Shown one piece after another: positions 42,301 to 53,094 of a stretch of 64,000 nt of DNA. The position numbers and the translations under genes were made by a program. The stretch spans positions 1-64,000 of the forward strand of contig BLSF01000050.1 of NCBI GenBank assembly GCA_012862575.1. The letters are read 5' to 3'. This DNA is from Parietichytrium sp. I65-24A (Eukaryota > Sar > Bigyra > Thraustochytrida > Thraustochytriidae). The first letter of the stretch is position 1. Each line of letters begins with the position of its first letter. The notes beneath the pieces were generated by a model. The model was given only the letters and a program-made list of their open reading frames with translations. It was not told where the DNA came from and did not search any database.

Positions 42301-44015
42301 GGCACTTTGTGGGTCCTCGACTCCAACTTGCTCGCCGTCGACACTGACAACGGAGAGACGTGGATCGACAAGATCGAAGCTACGTTGCCGGGCTTCCGCG
42401 CAGCACTGTCCGGTTCAGTAAGTGTCCGGCCTCAAGGAGGAGTGGCGGAAAACAAAGCTTACAAGAATCTTATCAATGCATGGTCCAACTTGAGCATTGG
42501 CGAACTCATTGACAACTTTCCGTCTGGTTTTCTTAGCTCTGACTTCTCCGTCTACGAATCCTACATAGATCGAGCTGAGCTAGGCTCAATTGCAGCGTAC
42601 ATATTTGATGCAGTGGCGTTGGTTGGCCTTCACACCTGCGCATTGCATCCATCCACGGCGCTTAACGAGTCATTCGCAGAAAACTTAGCTGCCATTGCAA
42701 CGCAAGAAGCTGTGGTGGGTATGACCGGCTCAGTGCAGCTCAACAGCAAGGGGAATCGTAATCTGGATTCCGTCGTCATGGAAATTGTGAACTACCTGTA
42801 TCAAGACAGCGCATGGAAGCAGGTGATAGTGGCTCAAATCGCGAGCGCCTCTGGAAACATCACCTCCTTGAGTGATGTCGTGTTCAATGGCGACTTGTCG
42901 GACGCTATCACCGATGTACAGATCCCGACTCCAGAGTTGGGCTACGATTCGGCAGTTACGGCGGTCTCTTTCGTGTTCTTGTTCATCAATGTTTTGGTTT
43001 GCTGCATTTGTATGGCATTTACAATCATATATCGAAAACACTCCGTCGTCCGTGCGGCGCAGATGCCTTTCTTGTTGCTCATGACATTTGGCGCTCTGAT
43101 CTCGTCCCTCACAATCATACCCATGACAATCACGGACGAAGGCGGCATTCTTGCAACCGAAGACGGTGGGAATACAAGTGCTGATATGGCTTGCATGGCG
43201 TCAGTCTGGCTGTACACTATTGGTTTTGTATTGACTTTCGCGCCCCTTTTCGCGAAATTAGCCCGTGTGAAAAAGATTTTCTTGGACTCGCTGAAGAACG
43301 CGGTGAACAAATCCCGTCGCGCAAGCTTGTCAAACATGGCGCTCGTCAAGACCATCACCAAGATTGCGCTCGGGGACACGTTGCTTATGGTTATCTGGCA
43401 GATCGTTAGTCCGCTCAAGTACAAGCGCACCGTTATCTCATATGACACCTACCAGAACCCGACCCTATCCCTGGGATCATGCGCAAGCGATCACGCAATC
43501 GTCTTCATCATCATCATCGGAGTGTCTCACCTCTCCCTGCTCATTTATGGCTCCTATATCTGCTACCAGACCAGCGGGGTCAACGTCGCCTTCAGCGAAT
43601 CGCGATATGTTTCGATTGTAAGTTTAGACTGGTGTGGATGAGGTGAAATTGAGCTCAATTCAGTTTTGAGGTTTTCTAACAACTTGTATTTCTGCTGAAT
43701 TCGCAGGCCATGGTGTCCAATTTGCAATTGCTCCTGGTGTGTATTCCTGTTCTCGTTATTGTTTCAGACAGTCCCAAGATGAGTGTTTTTCTACGCTCTG
43801 GGGCTGTCTTTCTCAATGACCTTTCGGTCCTTTTCGCAATTTTCGGTCCTAAAATGTACTATGTATATCTCGGCTCAGTGGGTTCGGATGGAGTTGGCGG
43901 AAACATTATAGGAAGCTCTGATAGCTCAACCTCCCGAAAGATTGCACCCACAGGCGCAATCACAGGCGCTGCATCCACGGGAGCAGTCTCTTCGACAACA
44001 AATCAATCAAAATAG
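39310..44015 (+). CDS. Class C GPCR with two bacterial-type sugar-binding domains, an LNR module and a third Venus-flytrap domain
   Basis: Two exons (39310-43617 and 43707-44015) joined in phase 0 give 1538 residues; the first ATG in frame is 39310. A signal peptide (~1-21) precedes a Peripla_BP_4-like domain (~32-360) that begins VGFVTFKPQETYQIGEYI. A second such domain follows (~385-625). A Notch/LNR-like Cys module comes next (~648-692, SDGWCD then CDYDGGDCC). A eukaryotic ANF-type flytrap spans ~745-1165 (AVKHFNERIG, then VVIGPSSSSAALSTALLSGV). The 7TM_3 domain runs from ~1212 and ends in FGPKMYYVYL, the PK motif after TM7 of GABA-B/glutamate-type receptors. The C-tail is short, Ser/Thr-rich and noncanonical. 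It should sense ligand outside and signal through G proteins; the ligand is unknown. The two extra sugar-binding domains are the unusual part. Confidence 0.88.
43618..43706 (+). other. GPCR intron (89 nt)
   Basis: GTAAGT at the 5' end, TTCTAAC branch-site-like motif and TTCGCAG at the 3' end. It joins SRYVSI to AMVSNLQ inside a predicted transmembrane helix, restoring the family's late-TM sequence; without removal the frame stops after 7 codons. Confidence 0.9.
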
Positions 44016-44653
44016 ATAGACTCAAGCCCAAGTCGATGTTGAATCGAGCGGAATGGGGGACGCTTCTCACAGTCTTGCCCACTGAAGATCCCTGTCGGCG
44101 TTGAGCCAACTTTGAGTACTGAAAAATAGCACTCACAGCACTCACAGCATGATTATCTTAAAAACAAATTGTGTACGTATTGCTTAGAAGTAGCCATTCC
44201 ACCTCTTTCCAAGTGTTGCAATTACTTGCCGCATGGCATTTCTGCCCCTCTCGCCCTCAATCGCTCAGAACGAAAAGAGTAACTGGAATCCAACTCGAAA
44301 TTGTCACCCTACACAGCCACGCCCCACTATCCAAGGGTTACAACTTCTCACTGTGGTTCGCTTCCGCTGCTACACAGTATGCAGACGAAGAAAGAAGGGA
44401 GTGGAGGAGAGGAGAGGAGAGGTATTCGACCTGGCCACCTCCTGACTGTAAACAAAAGAGTGCAATGGCTGTACCCCACTATGGCAGGGGCTACAGCTGC
44501 TCACCGTCGTGCGTGTCGTGCGCGTCATTTCGCCTCCGCTGGAACTGCATTGGCTGCGAAGAGAGGGACAATAGAGCAATGCGTTGACGGCGATTTCGAT
44601 CAACATTCGCACCGCATGAACCAGTCGGTCATGACCTTATCCACAGTGCAAGA

Positions 44654-44664
44654 GTACTGAGTAC
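44654..44664. promoter_or_regulatory. GTACTGAGTAC palindrome
   Basis: Exact copy of the 11-mer that also occurs at 11759, 31735, 31742 and 31831; 486 nt before the gene a start. Confidence 0.25.
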
Positions 44665-44734
44665 CGTAAAATAGTCTCCATCCATCCCTCTAAGGCAGGG
44701 GTTACCGAGTTGAACACAAAGCGGACGGCTGACA

Positions 44735-44800
44735 GACATTGACATTGACATTGACATTTTGACATTGACATTGACATTTTAACATTGACATTGAATTGAC
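44735..44800 (+). repeat. (TGACAT)n tandem repeat
   Basis: Roughly ten 6-bp units (GACATT) with small interruptions. Confidence 0.85.
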
Positions 44801-45149
44801 AGACACACAGAGGGGGCCGCCACCAGCGTTCAGAGATGTTCAGGGCAGGAATTTCATGGCACCACGCCTGATCGTAACTGGCCAACTAGGCAGCGTACCT
44901 CCCCTCCTGCTAATAGTGTCTATAAGGGTCAATAGACTTTCACATACGCAGCATAACACAAAGTAAATTCGGTGACCGATGGGATTAGTGAATTCTGTAA
45001 TTGCCAAGGTGTGCGAAACTGGACACGCAGTATCACGCGGTAACCTAGTACGAGAACTACTCGTGGTCAGATGATGATCATCAGGGTGGTCGAGGTGTTC
45101 GAGATTGAAGGACCGGCCGCGCAAAAGGGAATCGGAAAGAGTCGCAAAG

Positions 45150-46280
45150 ATGGTCAAAGTTGTTCCAGGATTCGGTGTGGTGAAGCTCGCGGGTCCAGTG
45201 CTGGACCTGTCGTGCCCTTGTGGGTTCTCCGGCGACAATTGCACCATCCAGGAGGTCGTTGACGCGGACGGGGGCTCGGAAGCTGTCCGAGAAGTTCCTG
45301 GCGGAGTTTGCGGGAACGGAGATCCTGACAAGACGTATGGATGCGTTGCCATTGACTCGAAAGCTGTTTGCTCCTGTGCATTTGGCTACGGAGGGGACCT
45401 CTGCCTCGAACGCGCCGAGGGAGACACGTTTCCTATCGTCGCATCGCAGATACTCCTTCCCGTGCTCACCATTTTGATCTGCCTCTACAGACTGCGAACA
45501 CGTCGGCCGAGCTCCTGGGATAGGCCAGAGCATGAGCCCATGCAGCTGTATGCTGGGAGGGCGTCCCCGTCAGTGGTTCTCCTCTGGCGGACGATAGCGC
45601 TGATCGTGACGCTGTCAGCGCTTATCAGCGACCTCATTCGTCTGGAGTTTGACGACTTCATGATCCAGACCCGCCAGATTTCCACCACAACGTTTTTGCT
45701 GTTCATCTTTTATCTCATCTTGTCGATCGCTCTGACAGTCAGCTACTACTGGTCCGGCGGAAGGCAGGCCTGTGAGCAAAGAGATGCCAGGGCAATGGAG
45801 AAGTTCTGCCACATCGTCCATATCGTCTGCCTCCCCATTTTGTTGAACATTACTGTTCTGTTCTGGCTCGTTATTGTCCCAGTCACCATCCAAGAGGGTA
45901 TCTCATTTCTCGTTCTTTACTACGCAAGCTACGTGAGGCATGGAGTGGCATTTGTTTGTGCATTGGTGGACTTCCTGGTATCCGGCATGCACATCTCCAT
46001 GCGGGACATCCCTTACGTTGCAATCTACGGATCTCTTTATCTTATCTGGCACGCATCCAACTTGTTGTTTGAGAAATATGTCCAGGATGCGCCGCATCGC
46101 CCTGCATACTGGTTCCTTGGCGGAGCCAATGTTTACATGTTGTGGCCAGAGCTTGTAGTCGCGCTATTCTTTGCGTTCGCATTGTTCTTATTTGACAGAA
46201 CCGATCGCTGCTGGAAGAAGGAAAAGAATCTGAATGCCAAAGCCAGCGAGCTTGCAGTCGGACCTCAAGACATATTGTAA
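45150..46280 (+). CDS. EGF-like/multi-pass membrane protein, array member a (intronless)
   Basis: 376 residues from the ATG at 45150 (MVKVVPGFG). The N-terminal ~95 residues are Cys-rich. CPCGFSGDNC (~22-31), VPGGVCGNGD and CSCAFGYGGDLC form two EGF-like knots. About seven hydrophobic segments follow. The pattern of the last five (helix beginning VRHGVAFVCALVDFLVS, then YVAIYGSLYLIWHASN, then a PxRPAYWFL loop before the final helix) loosely recalls the Rolling stone and AIG1/FAR-17a families. There is no obvious signal peptide, so the first helix probably acts as signal anchor with the EGF part outside. It is the most divergent member and lacks the intron of b-d. Its C-terminus (GPQDIL) also differs. 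Function unknown; surface adhesion or sensing is a guess. Confidence 0.83.
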   Translation: MVKVVPGFGVVKLAGPVLDLSCPCGFSGDNCTIQEVVDADGGSEAVREVPGGVCGNGDPDKTYGCVAIDSKAVCSCAFGYGGDLCLERAEGDTFPIVASQILLPVLTILICLYRLRTRRPSSWDRPEHEPMQLYAGRASPSVVLLWRTIALIVTLSALISDLIRLEFDDFMIQTRQISTTTFLLFIFYLILSIALTVSYYWSGGRQACEQRDARAMEKFCHIVHIVCLPILLNITVLFWLVIVPVTIQEGISFLVLYYASYVRHGVAFVCALVDFLVSGMHISMRDIPYVAIYGSLYLIWHASNLLFEKYVQDAPHRPAYWFLGGANVYMLWPELVVALFFAFALFLFDRTDRCWKKEKNLNAKASELAVGPQDIL

Positions 46281-46824
46281 GGTATTGGTATCGTTGCGCA
46301 GCTTTTCGTCACCTGCTCTTGGTGCGCCGTGCAAGCATTTTCATATTTCTTGCGTTCTCCTGCTTGTTCTTTTGTTTCGGATTTACTGTAGTATTTCGGC
46401 CTGTTTGTTAGAATTATTTCAAGGCATATCCGATTTGAAAACTTTCTTTCAAGCTTTACCGGCGCCCGCCGCCTCTTCTCACGCCCTTTCCAGTTGAGAC
46501 AAACCGAACTTTTGGGGTTTCGCGTGTACTCTACTTCGGGGTCACGTGCCGCGGTTAGTCTTACTCGTTGGATGCCATTTTTCTCAAATGTGAGACCATC
46601 TTAAACGGAGGCGGACATTCTGAACAAAACTCCGCACCTGTCCGGAAACAGTCGCATCTGCAAACCACTCAATTCGTCTTTATCTACATTAAAATTGCTC
46701 TGAGTGCGCTAGTAAGCATAAAGAGATGCTTCCCCTAGCTCGATTGTGTGGTAAGCCCGGCCCAGTCATGCGCATCACGCGTCACGTCATTTTGGGCATG
46801 CGAATTCACTGTCAACCAACATTC

Positions 46825-46835
46825 CTTACAGTAAG
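46825..46835. promoter_or_regulatory. Recurrent palindrome CTTACAGTAAG
   Basis: The perfectly symmetric version of CTNACNGTNAG, in the spacer between array genes a and b. Confidence 0.25.
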
Positions 46836-47771
46836 CTCTGCCCTTTTGAGACCTTTTGAGACGTTCTATGACAACGAATCGTGCATTCGACGGTATAAGC
46901 TAACTACTGGTACCCATCCGGTGTCCATTGTTGCATGAAATTGTATGCACAAATGATAAGGAACTCCAGTGAAACGCAACTAGCAATTAGCAGATCGCAA
47001 CTCCTCAAGATTCCGTGTAGGAGTTGCGCATCACTCACTGCCACAGCTTTGAAAGCTGTGTTTGTGCAAGTTGTCAAGGATTTGGGATGTACATTATTGC
47101 ACATTACTGCACATTATGCACATCGATGCACACGCCAAGCAAAGTTCCCCAACAGCATCTCTTACTATACTTACTATCATGATGTACGTACAAACATCAA
47201 GCGGCTACTAGTACAGCTACTCCAGCTATATTTTATTAGACCGTAGCTATTTTAAATGCTAACACTCGGGTGCAATTGAGAGAAGCAGGTACACGAGCTT
47301 GTCGTGAGCGTGAGCGGCGTGAGCATGAGCATGAGCATGCCTAACTGACAGTACATCAAAGTTGATTTTGTTGCGAGACAAAACTTTGACCATCTTTGAG
47401 GGACCGGGAATTTTCACGAATCACGTTATATTCCCGGCACACGCTGACTACTTCCTGGATGTCAAGTTCGGGAAGAGTGCACACCGTCAAAAAATTGTGC
47501 GGCTACTAGAATTCACGGGAACTTTACCTCGCACGGGAAGCTTCTGGTGCATTATGACTCCCTGTCATGATCAGCAGGTAGCATAAGAGTGATTCTTTTG
47601 CACCTGCACGTGTGAACCAGCGCAAGGTAGAGGGAGTCCGCACCTCCGGCCTTGCTGACGCCTCGGAGTCCCGGTAAAGACTGATGCGACAGAGCGAACC
47701 TTGGAGAAAAGTTGATACGTTGTATGAAGAAGCGCTCGCAGTGGGAACCTCTCGTGCCGCGAACTATGATC

Positions 47772-47788
47772 AAGCTCACTGTGAGCTT
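47772..47788. promoter_or_regulatory. 17-bp palindrome AAGCTCACTGTGAGCTT before array gene b
   Basis: Eight paired bases around a central T, containing the CTNACNGTNAG motif (47775-47785). It lies 204 nt before the ATG of gene b, a plausible promoter location. Confidence 0.4.
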
Positions 47789-47991
47789 TGCACTTACTGA
47801 CAGAGAGTATGCCTCGATACTCTCAGTTGTGCCATGACCAAGTCTTTCTTCCTCTGCAGAAAAGAGCACGGCGGTTTTGACTTTCACATCTGTCCTGCAA
47901 AACCCAAACGAGGTTCAGGGAGAAAAAAAGGAACCAGAACGCGTCCAAGACCAGAATTGACTTGCGAGCATCTGCTTTGGACACGAACAAA

Positions 47992-49203
47992 ATGGGGAAC
48001 TCAGCCTCGGAGCTAGCTTGCCCTTGTGGGTTCGTCGGCGAGAACTGCTCCGAAACGGGGTTTCAAGTGAACGACGTTGTCACGTTCAAGGCCGTGACGA
48101 GCTTTCCTGGCGGCGTGTGCGGCAACGGGAATGCCGAGGCAACATTTGGGTGCTATGAAACGGACCCTGGAATAGGTGAGTTTTCGTAAATTCAGAAGGC
48201 CGCTGTATGTATGACAGGTGGGATGCTAACTTGGGCTTGTTGATAAAACCTCGCAGCTCAGTGTATTTGTCAGGCGGGCTATGAAGGCGTGCTTTGTTTA
48301 GACGAAAAGACTTTAGTTTTGCCAGCACTGATTATTTCGGGCATCCTCCTCCCTATTGCAGTCCTGATTTACTCCACTTTCAGAGTAGAGAAAGACATTT
48401 CGTCAGGCTCCTTCTCCAATAGACTCTCTCCAGAAATTGCTGCAACTGGAAGAGCCAGCGATTTAATGACGTTTCTGTATAGATTTTTCTCGCTCGTTAC
48501 ATTGCTGATCATATCGGCTTTGAACAGCATTTGGTGGGGCAGCTTCGTAAAGACGTTCACAATGGTTAGATTTTTCACCAACTATACTTACCTCGTCGAG
48601 GTGATCTACTTCGCCATCGTCACAGTCCTTAGCGCAAAACAATTGTTGCATCGTGGGAAAAAACTCAACGAAGAACCTTCGCGGTGGGAGGTGGCCGCAA
48701 ACGCTCTCTTAGTCATCTGTGTGCCAAGCGAAATAATCGTAGTCACGGTTTTTTGGGGAGCGATTGTCCCTTACGCTGTGATCCACAACTTGGAATTTGT
48801 TGTACTAAATCCTGTTGGCTATTGGATGCACTCAGCCGTCTTCGTCATCATATTCATGGAGTTTCTGAATTCGCGAATGAGGATACGTTCGTCAGATTCT
48901 TACCTCGCCCTTCTGAGTGGCGCGCTGTATCTTCTCGGGCATAACTCTATTATGCTGTTTGACTACGCAATGGGAAAGCCTCACAAACCATCATACGACT
49001 TCATTTCGGGCACCTGGCAATATTTCGTATGGCCGTTAATTGTCATCATGGGCTTTGTTACGCTCGCTATTCGGATTCTCATTCGCGTGGAGGCTCACGT
49101 GAAACCGGCACTCTCGCCCATCGTTCCTGTCTCCGATAAGTCAAACCCGGACTCTAAGTTCGCCTTAGCCGAAGAGCCCCATGCGGAGCTTGCTCAGGTA
49201 TGA
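47992..49203 (+). CDS. EGF-like/multi-pass membrane protein, array member b
   Basis: Two exons, 47992-48175 (184 nt) and 48257-49203, joined in phase 1, give 376 residues. The start MGNSASEL is the first ATG. The EGF-like part has CPCGFVGENC (~10-19), FPGGVCGNGN and, across the splice, CICQAGYEGVLC. Seven hydrophobic segments follow: first LPALIISGILLPIAVLIYS, then a pair around FTNYTYLVEVIYF, later MHSAVFVIIFMEFLNSRM and YLLGHNSIMLFDYA, and last YFVWPLIVIMGFVTLAI. It ends ELAQV, as does gene c. It is the closest relative of gene c through the whole length. Family resemblance is to Rolling stone/AIG1-like multi-pass proteins, weakly. MGNS could be N-myristoylated, which would put the N-terminus inside; see findings. 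Confidence 0.86.
48176..48256 (+). other. Intron of array gene b (81 nt)
   Basis: GTGAGT donor, GCTAAC branch-like motif, CTCGCAG acceptor; phase 1, splitting an Ala codon before QCICQ. Confidence 0.9.
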
Positions 49204-50570
49204 ATTGCACCGATGTGATGATATGTCCCACTTTGTACGTGAAGATGTTAGATAAGCCAACAATTGAAAACTAGTAGTCCACTTCGACCTAACGGGTCAC
49301 TTGAAATCGCAGAGAATGATTCATTTGTAATTTTTTACATGCATGCATGATCAGATCCTGGAAAAAGTCGCGCAAGCTCAAGTTGCAAGGTCAATAAGTC
49401 TCTGCAATTGCATGCGAGAGCGCAAAATATTTCTTCGGTACTTCTTTGTTCATGAACGAAGGCCCTGAAAAAATTCTCACATTCAAAACCACAAACTGTT
49501 CTCCTCAACAGTGGGGAACACCGATAATTTGCAAGCTCACTTCCCCGCCAAGAGTTGCCACTCTTCCAGGTTGTGCGAATTTTACTCAGTAGTGGCAGCC
49601 GAATTTATGGATTCCTCGCACCAAGCCACCTCCGGCCTCGCTGCTCACTGTCTTTTACTTCCGCTAGGTGTGTGAAGTTCCTTTTCTTGTGCACCCTCAC
49701 TGATAGTCGGCAAGCCTAATTTCAGTATGATGGTTACACCCGCGAGATGGATGTTTTCACTGACGTCCACACTTTGCCTACGGGCTTGCACATGTCGGCT
49801 GCGCCACTTGTGCTTGTCTAAAGGGCTCGTAGATTCGTTCTCTATAGATTAATTTTTAAGCAAATTTTCATTTCAGAATTGCGAATGCACTTAATGCACT
49901 CGCTGTTCGGTTCCGTTTCGTAATGGGGTACGGTGTCGAAAGTGTTGAACTAGCCTATGGGTCGCCTTACGAGATTTCTGCAGTCAACTCTAAGTCCATT
50001 TAAATCCAGTTGCAGAGCAGTCAGTTCCGAGGTGCAAATTTCGAAGGACAAAACTTTGCAAGTTGGGTTGTACCGGTAAGATTATCAAACCTCACTATCA
50101 AAACCTATACAAGCCTTCTTTCTCGCCGCGAAATTCGGCCCGCTTTCTTTTGAAACTGTTTCGTTCTCGCCACGAGATTGCCAGCTGTTTGTTACCTTCT
50201 CAAAATTGCTGCCTGTGACTAGTGCTCAGTACTACACCCACCGTAGATGAGCGGATTCCCCGCCTCCGTTAAGGGTGGGATGGACTACCTCAAAGTACTA
50301 TGTTTCGAGTTATGAATCGCGGTGCACACCTTTGCCCGTGAAGTAGCACAGACATAGACGGCGTACTAGACCCGAAGTGAACGTATGAAAAAAAAAAAGC
50401 GAAAGTTATGGCAGCTGTGGATGATGGTATTGATTATCCTCTAAAATCAACGCCGGAAGTTATAGACTTCGGCAGACCTGCAACTTGAACTCGCAAACCA
50501 AAACTAGCAAGGAGAAGATCTCGAGCGACGCGCAAGATTTGGGCGTGCATGGGAGGTTCTGCTTTGCCGA
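49204..50570. other. Intergenic region between array genes b and c
   Basis: No gene seen. AT-rich stretches and an A-run (50389-50397) are the only notable sequence features. Confidence 0.5.
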
Positions 50571-51804
50571 ATGAGCTTCCCAGACTCTGAGCTGACGTGC
50601 CCATGCGGGTACGTCGGCGAGAATTGCTCTCGAACGGGGTTTCGAGTTGACGATCTTGTCACGTTTAAGAACGTGACGAGCTTTCCCGGGGGTGTATGTG
50701 GCAACGGCGACGCGGAGATGGTTTACGGCTGCTATGAAACGGGCGATGGAATAGGTGAGTTTGATGGGGCGAGGCCTTGGCACGGCGGCATAACTTTGAA
50801 AGAAGGATGACCGGCGGCATGCTGACTGGTGTTTGTTCTTTGATCTCGCAGCTGAGTGCGTGTGTCAGACGGGCTACGGAGGTGCACTTTGTCTAGATAA
50901 GCGGATGCTGGTTCTGCCGGCCTTTATTATTTCGTGCATCGTGCTGCCTCTTGCAATGCTGATTTATTCTACCTACAGGGTTCAGAAGGACATCTCAGCA
51001 GGGTCCTTCTCTCAAAGACTCTCTCCAGAGATTGCTTCAAGTGGCCGAGCGGGACTTTTCTTGACATTTCTTTACAGAGCCTTGGCATTCATTGGGTTGG
51101 TGGCTATTTCAATTGGGAATAGCATATGGTGGGGAAGCGTTGTGAAAGTGTTTCTGATGCTGAAATTTTTCACCCATTACGTTTATTTTATCGAAATTTT
51201 CTACTTTGGCGTGGTCACGGTCTTGAGCGCTAAGCGTTTATTGCGTCATGGAGAGAAAAACAATGCAGAACCATCAGGGTGGGATGTGCTGGCAAATTCT
51301 CTGTTAGCCATCTGCGCGTCTAGCGAAGTAGTCGTGGTCATCATGACTTGGGGAGCGATCCTTCCTTACTCTGCCGCGCACAACACAGCGTTTTCGGTGC
51401 TACACCCTGTTAGCTACCGGATGCACATAGTTGTCTTCTTCATCATATTCCTGGAGCTTATGAACTCTCGCATGAGGCTACGCTCGTCGGACTGTTATAT
51501 CGTCTTCCTGAGTGGCTCGTTATATCTTCTCGGACATAACTCTATAATGCTTTTCGATTACGCAAGTGGAGAACCTCACAAACCGTCATACGCATTCATT
51601 TCGGGTACATGGATGTATTTCATATGGCCACTGTTCGTCATCATGGGCTTAGCAAAGCTCGCTATTTGGGGACTCTCGCGTCTGGAAGCTTGCGTGAAGC
51701 CACCGTTATCACCCGTTGAGCCTGATTTAACTGACAGTGAGGCAGAGCCAGACGCCAAGTCGACTTTGCCCAAAGCATCCCCTGCGGAACTTGCTCAGGT
51801 ATGA
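50571..51804 (+). CDS. EGF-like/multi-pass membrane protein, array member c
   Basis: Exons 50571-50754 (184 nt) and 50852-51804 join in phase 1 to give 378 residues, starting MSFPDSELTCPCGYVGENC. The EGF-like Cys pattern (CPCGYVGENC, GGVCGNGD, CVCQTGYGGALC) and seven hydrophobic segments match gene b almost block for block: SPEIASSGRAG, SIWWGSVVK, FTHYVYFIEIFYFGVVTVLS, YLLGHNSIMLFDYAS and FISGTWMYFIWPL. The C-terminus is ELAQV. Similarity to b is high enough for a fairly recent duplication; the exon 1 length and intron position are identical. Predicted membrane protein with a small extracellular EGF-like head; the function is not known. Confidence 0.86.
50755..50851 (+). other. Intron of array gene c (97 nt)
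   Basis: GTGAGT donor, GCTGAC branch-like motif, CTCGCAG acceptor; same position and phase as in genes b and d. Confidence 0.9.
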
Positions 51805-52250
51805 CGTAGTCTACTTTTGTGAGAAGGCAGCAGTCGAAAGATCATTGCTCCATTTTGATCAAGCAGTAGGCGGGTCACTGCGCTGTCAGAGAGGGGCACT
51901 TCTGTGTCTTTTACTTGCGTGCATGAACGGAGCTTGCGAGGAGTCTTGCTGGCTCATAGCGGCAAGGTCGATCAAAGCTTGACAACTGCTTTAAAGAGGG
52001 CATTGAACTTTTTGTTCTCCTCTCTAACACTTTGAATTTTTGTGACATGTGACATGCGAGATTCGCAGCTATCTCCACTCTGTGGATGCAACGCATGGAT
52101 ACTTTCTAGTTTTAGTAGCATTTTAATTTACAAAAAGTCGAGTTCGTGTCTTACAAACGGCTCCTCGGCTCCTCGGCTTGGCTTGGGAGCGGCATTTACA
52201 GTTAATGCGATCACACCATTTCGCAGAGGCTTATCCGGCGTTCTTCAGAA

Positions 52251-52261
52251 CTGACAGTGAG
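52251..52261. promoter_or_regulatory. Recurrent palindrome CTGACAGTGAG
   Basis: Exact CTNACNGTNAG copy about 450 nt after the stop of array gene c. Confidence 0.25.
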
Positions 52262-53083
52262 TAGAGGCAATTTCGGTGGACACGAAGTCGTGCTTTCCCC
52301 TCCCTCCCTCCAACCCCCCAGGACTGCTTCACAAAACGAAGCGACAATGAAATGCTTTTCACCAAATTCTGATTCGGATTCTTGCCATGCGTCCAAGTAA
52401 TAAGTCATGCCTTACAGGACAACGCTTGAGGACCGCTTTCACAGATTAGCTGTAGGTAGGTGCTAATACATTCTCTCCGCGCCTAACGCGCTTTGGGCAA
52501 CTCTTCTCGCTGTTGCTCAAAGTACTGTGCCCTAGATCAGATCACAATTTCCAGACATATGCAAGTCGCCGATAAGTTACTGCTTATTAATTTTTGAGTT
52601 TACAGCTGAACCAAGTGCACTGCGAGAGTGGCGCACGTGTGAAGAGGACCATGAGCCACTCAGTGTATGTGCCGCACAAGTCTCAGGCACTATTACCAAG
52701 TAACAGTCGCTAAGCGATTGGTTGATTGGTTGATTGGTTGCAGTGACCGGCAGAATTTGGGAGACTATGGAAACAAACAAACTGCCCCTCTGACGCAAGA
52801 AGAGCAGCAGCCAATAGCGTCTACAATCACTACAATCTCTTCGCTGCCTTCCTAACAGCATCAGCATCAGCATCTGCAACTGCAATCGCTTCTCTCAGGC
52901 TTCCTGCCGATTCGATCAGCCCCATCCGCCTCCACGTGCATCACTCAGAATGTACTAATTGTATGCTACCGGGAGATAGCCCTTCCTCTACTGTCCACTG
53001 AAAAGTTTAGCTCTTGTCCCATCTTCTACTAATGCAGAGGTTACCGTCTCCCACTAAGTCTGTCTATTCATTTTGTTCGTTTG

Positions 53084-53094
53084 CTCACTGTCAG
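53084..53094. promoter_or_regulatory. Recurrent palindrome CTCACTGTCAG
   Basis: Exact CTNACNGTNAG copy about 1 kb before array gene d, immediately followed by AGTACTGTCAG, a one-mismatch second copy. Confidence 0.25.

Larger units (their letters stand above)
44016..45149. other. Intergenic region between the GPCR and EGF-7TM gene a
   Basis: No gene seen. It has a TGACAT-type tandem repeat (44735-44800), and GTACTGAGTAC at 44654-44664. Confidence 0.5.
46281..47991. other. Intergenic region between array genes a and b
   Basis: No gene recognised. It contains CTTACAGTAAG (46825-46835), a GTGAGC/ATGAGC tract near 47305-47340, and the 17-bp palindrome at 47772-47788. Confidence 0.5.

Noticed and set aside
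51731-51741. CTGACAGTGAG inside array gene c
   Set aside because: Counted as a motif match, but it encodes TDSEA in the coding tail and is not listed as a regulatory site.
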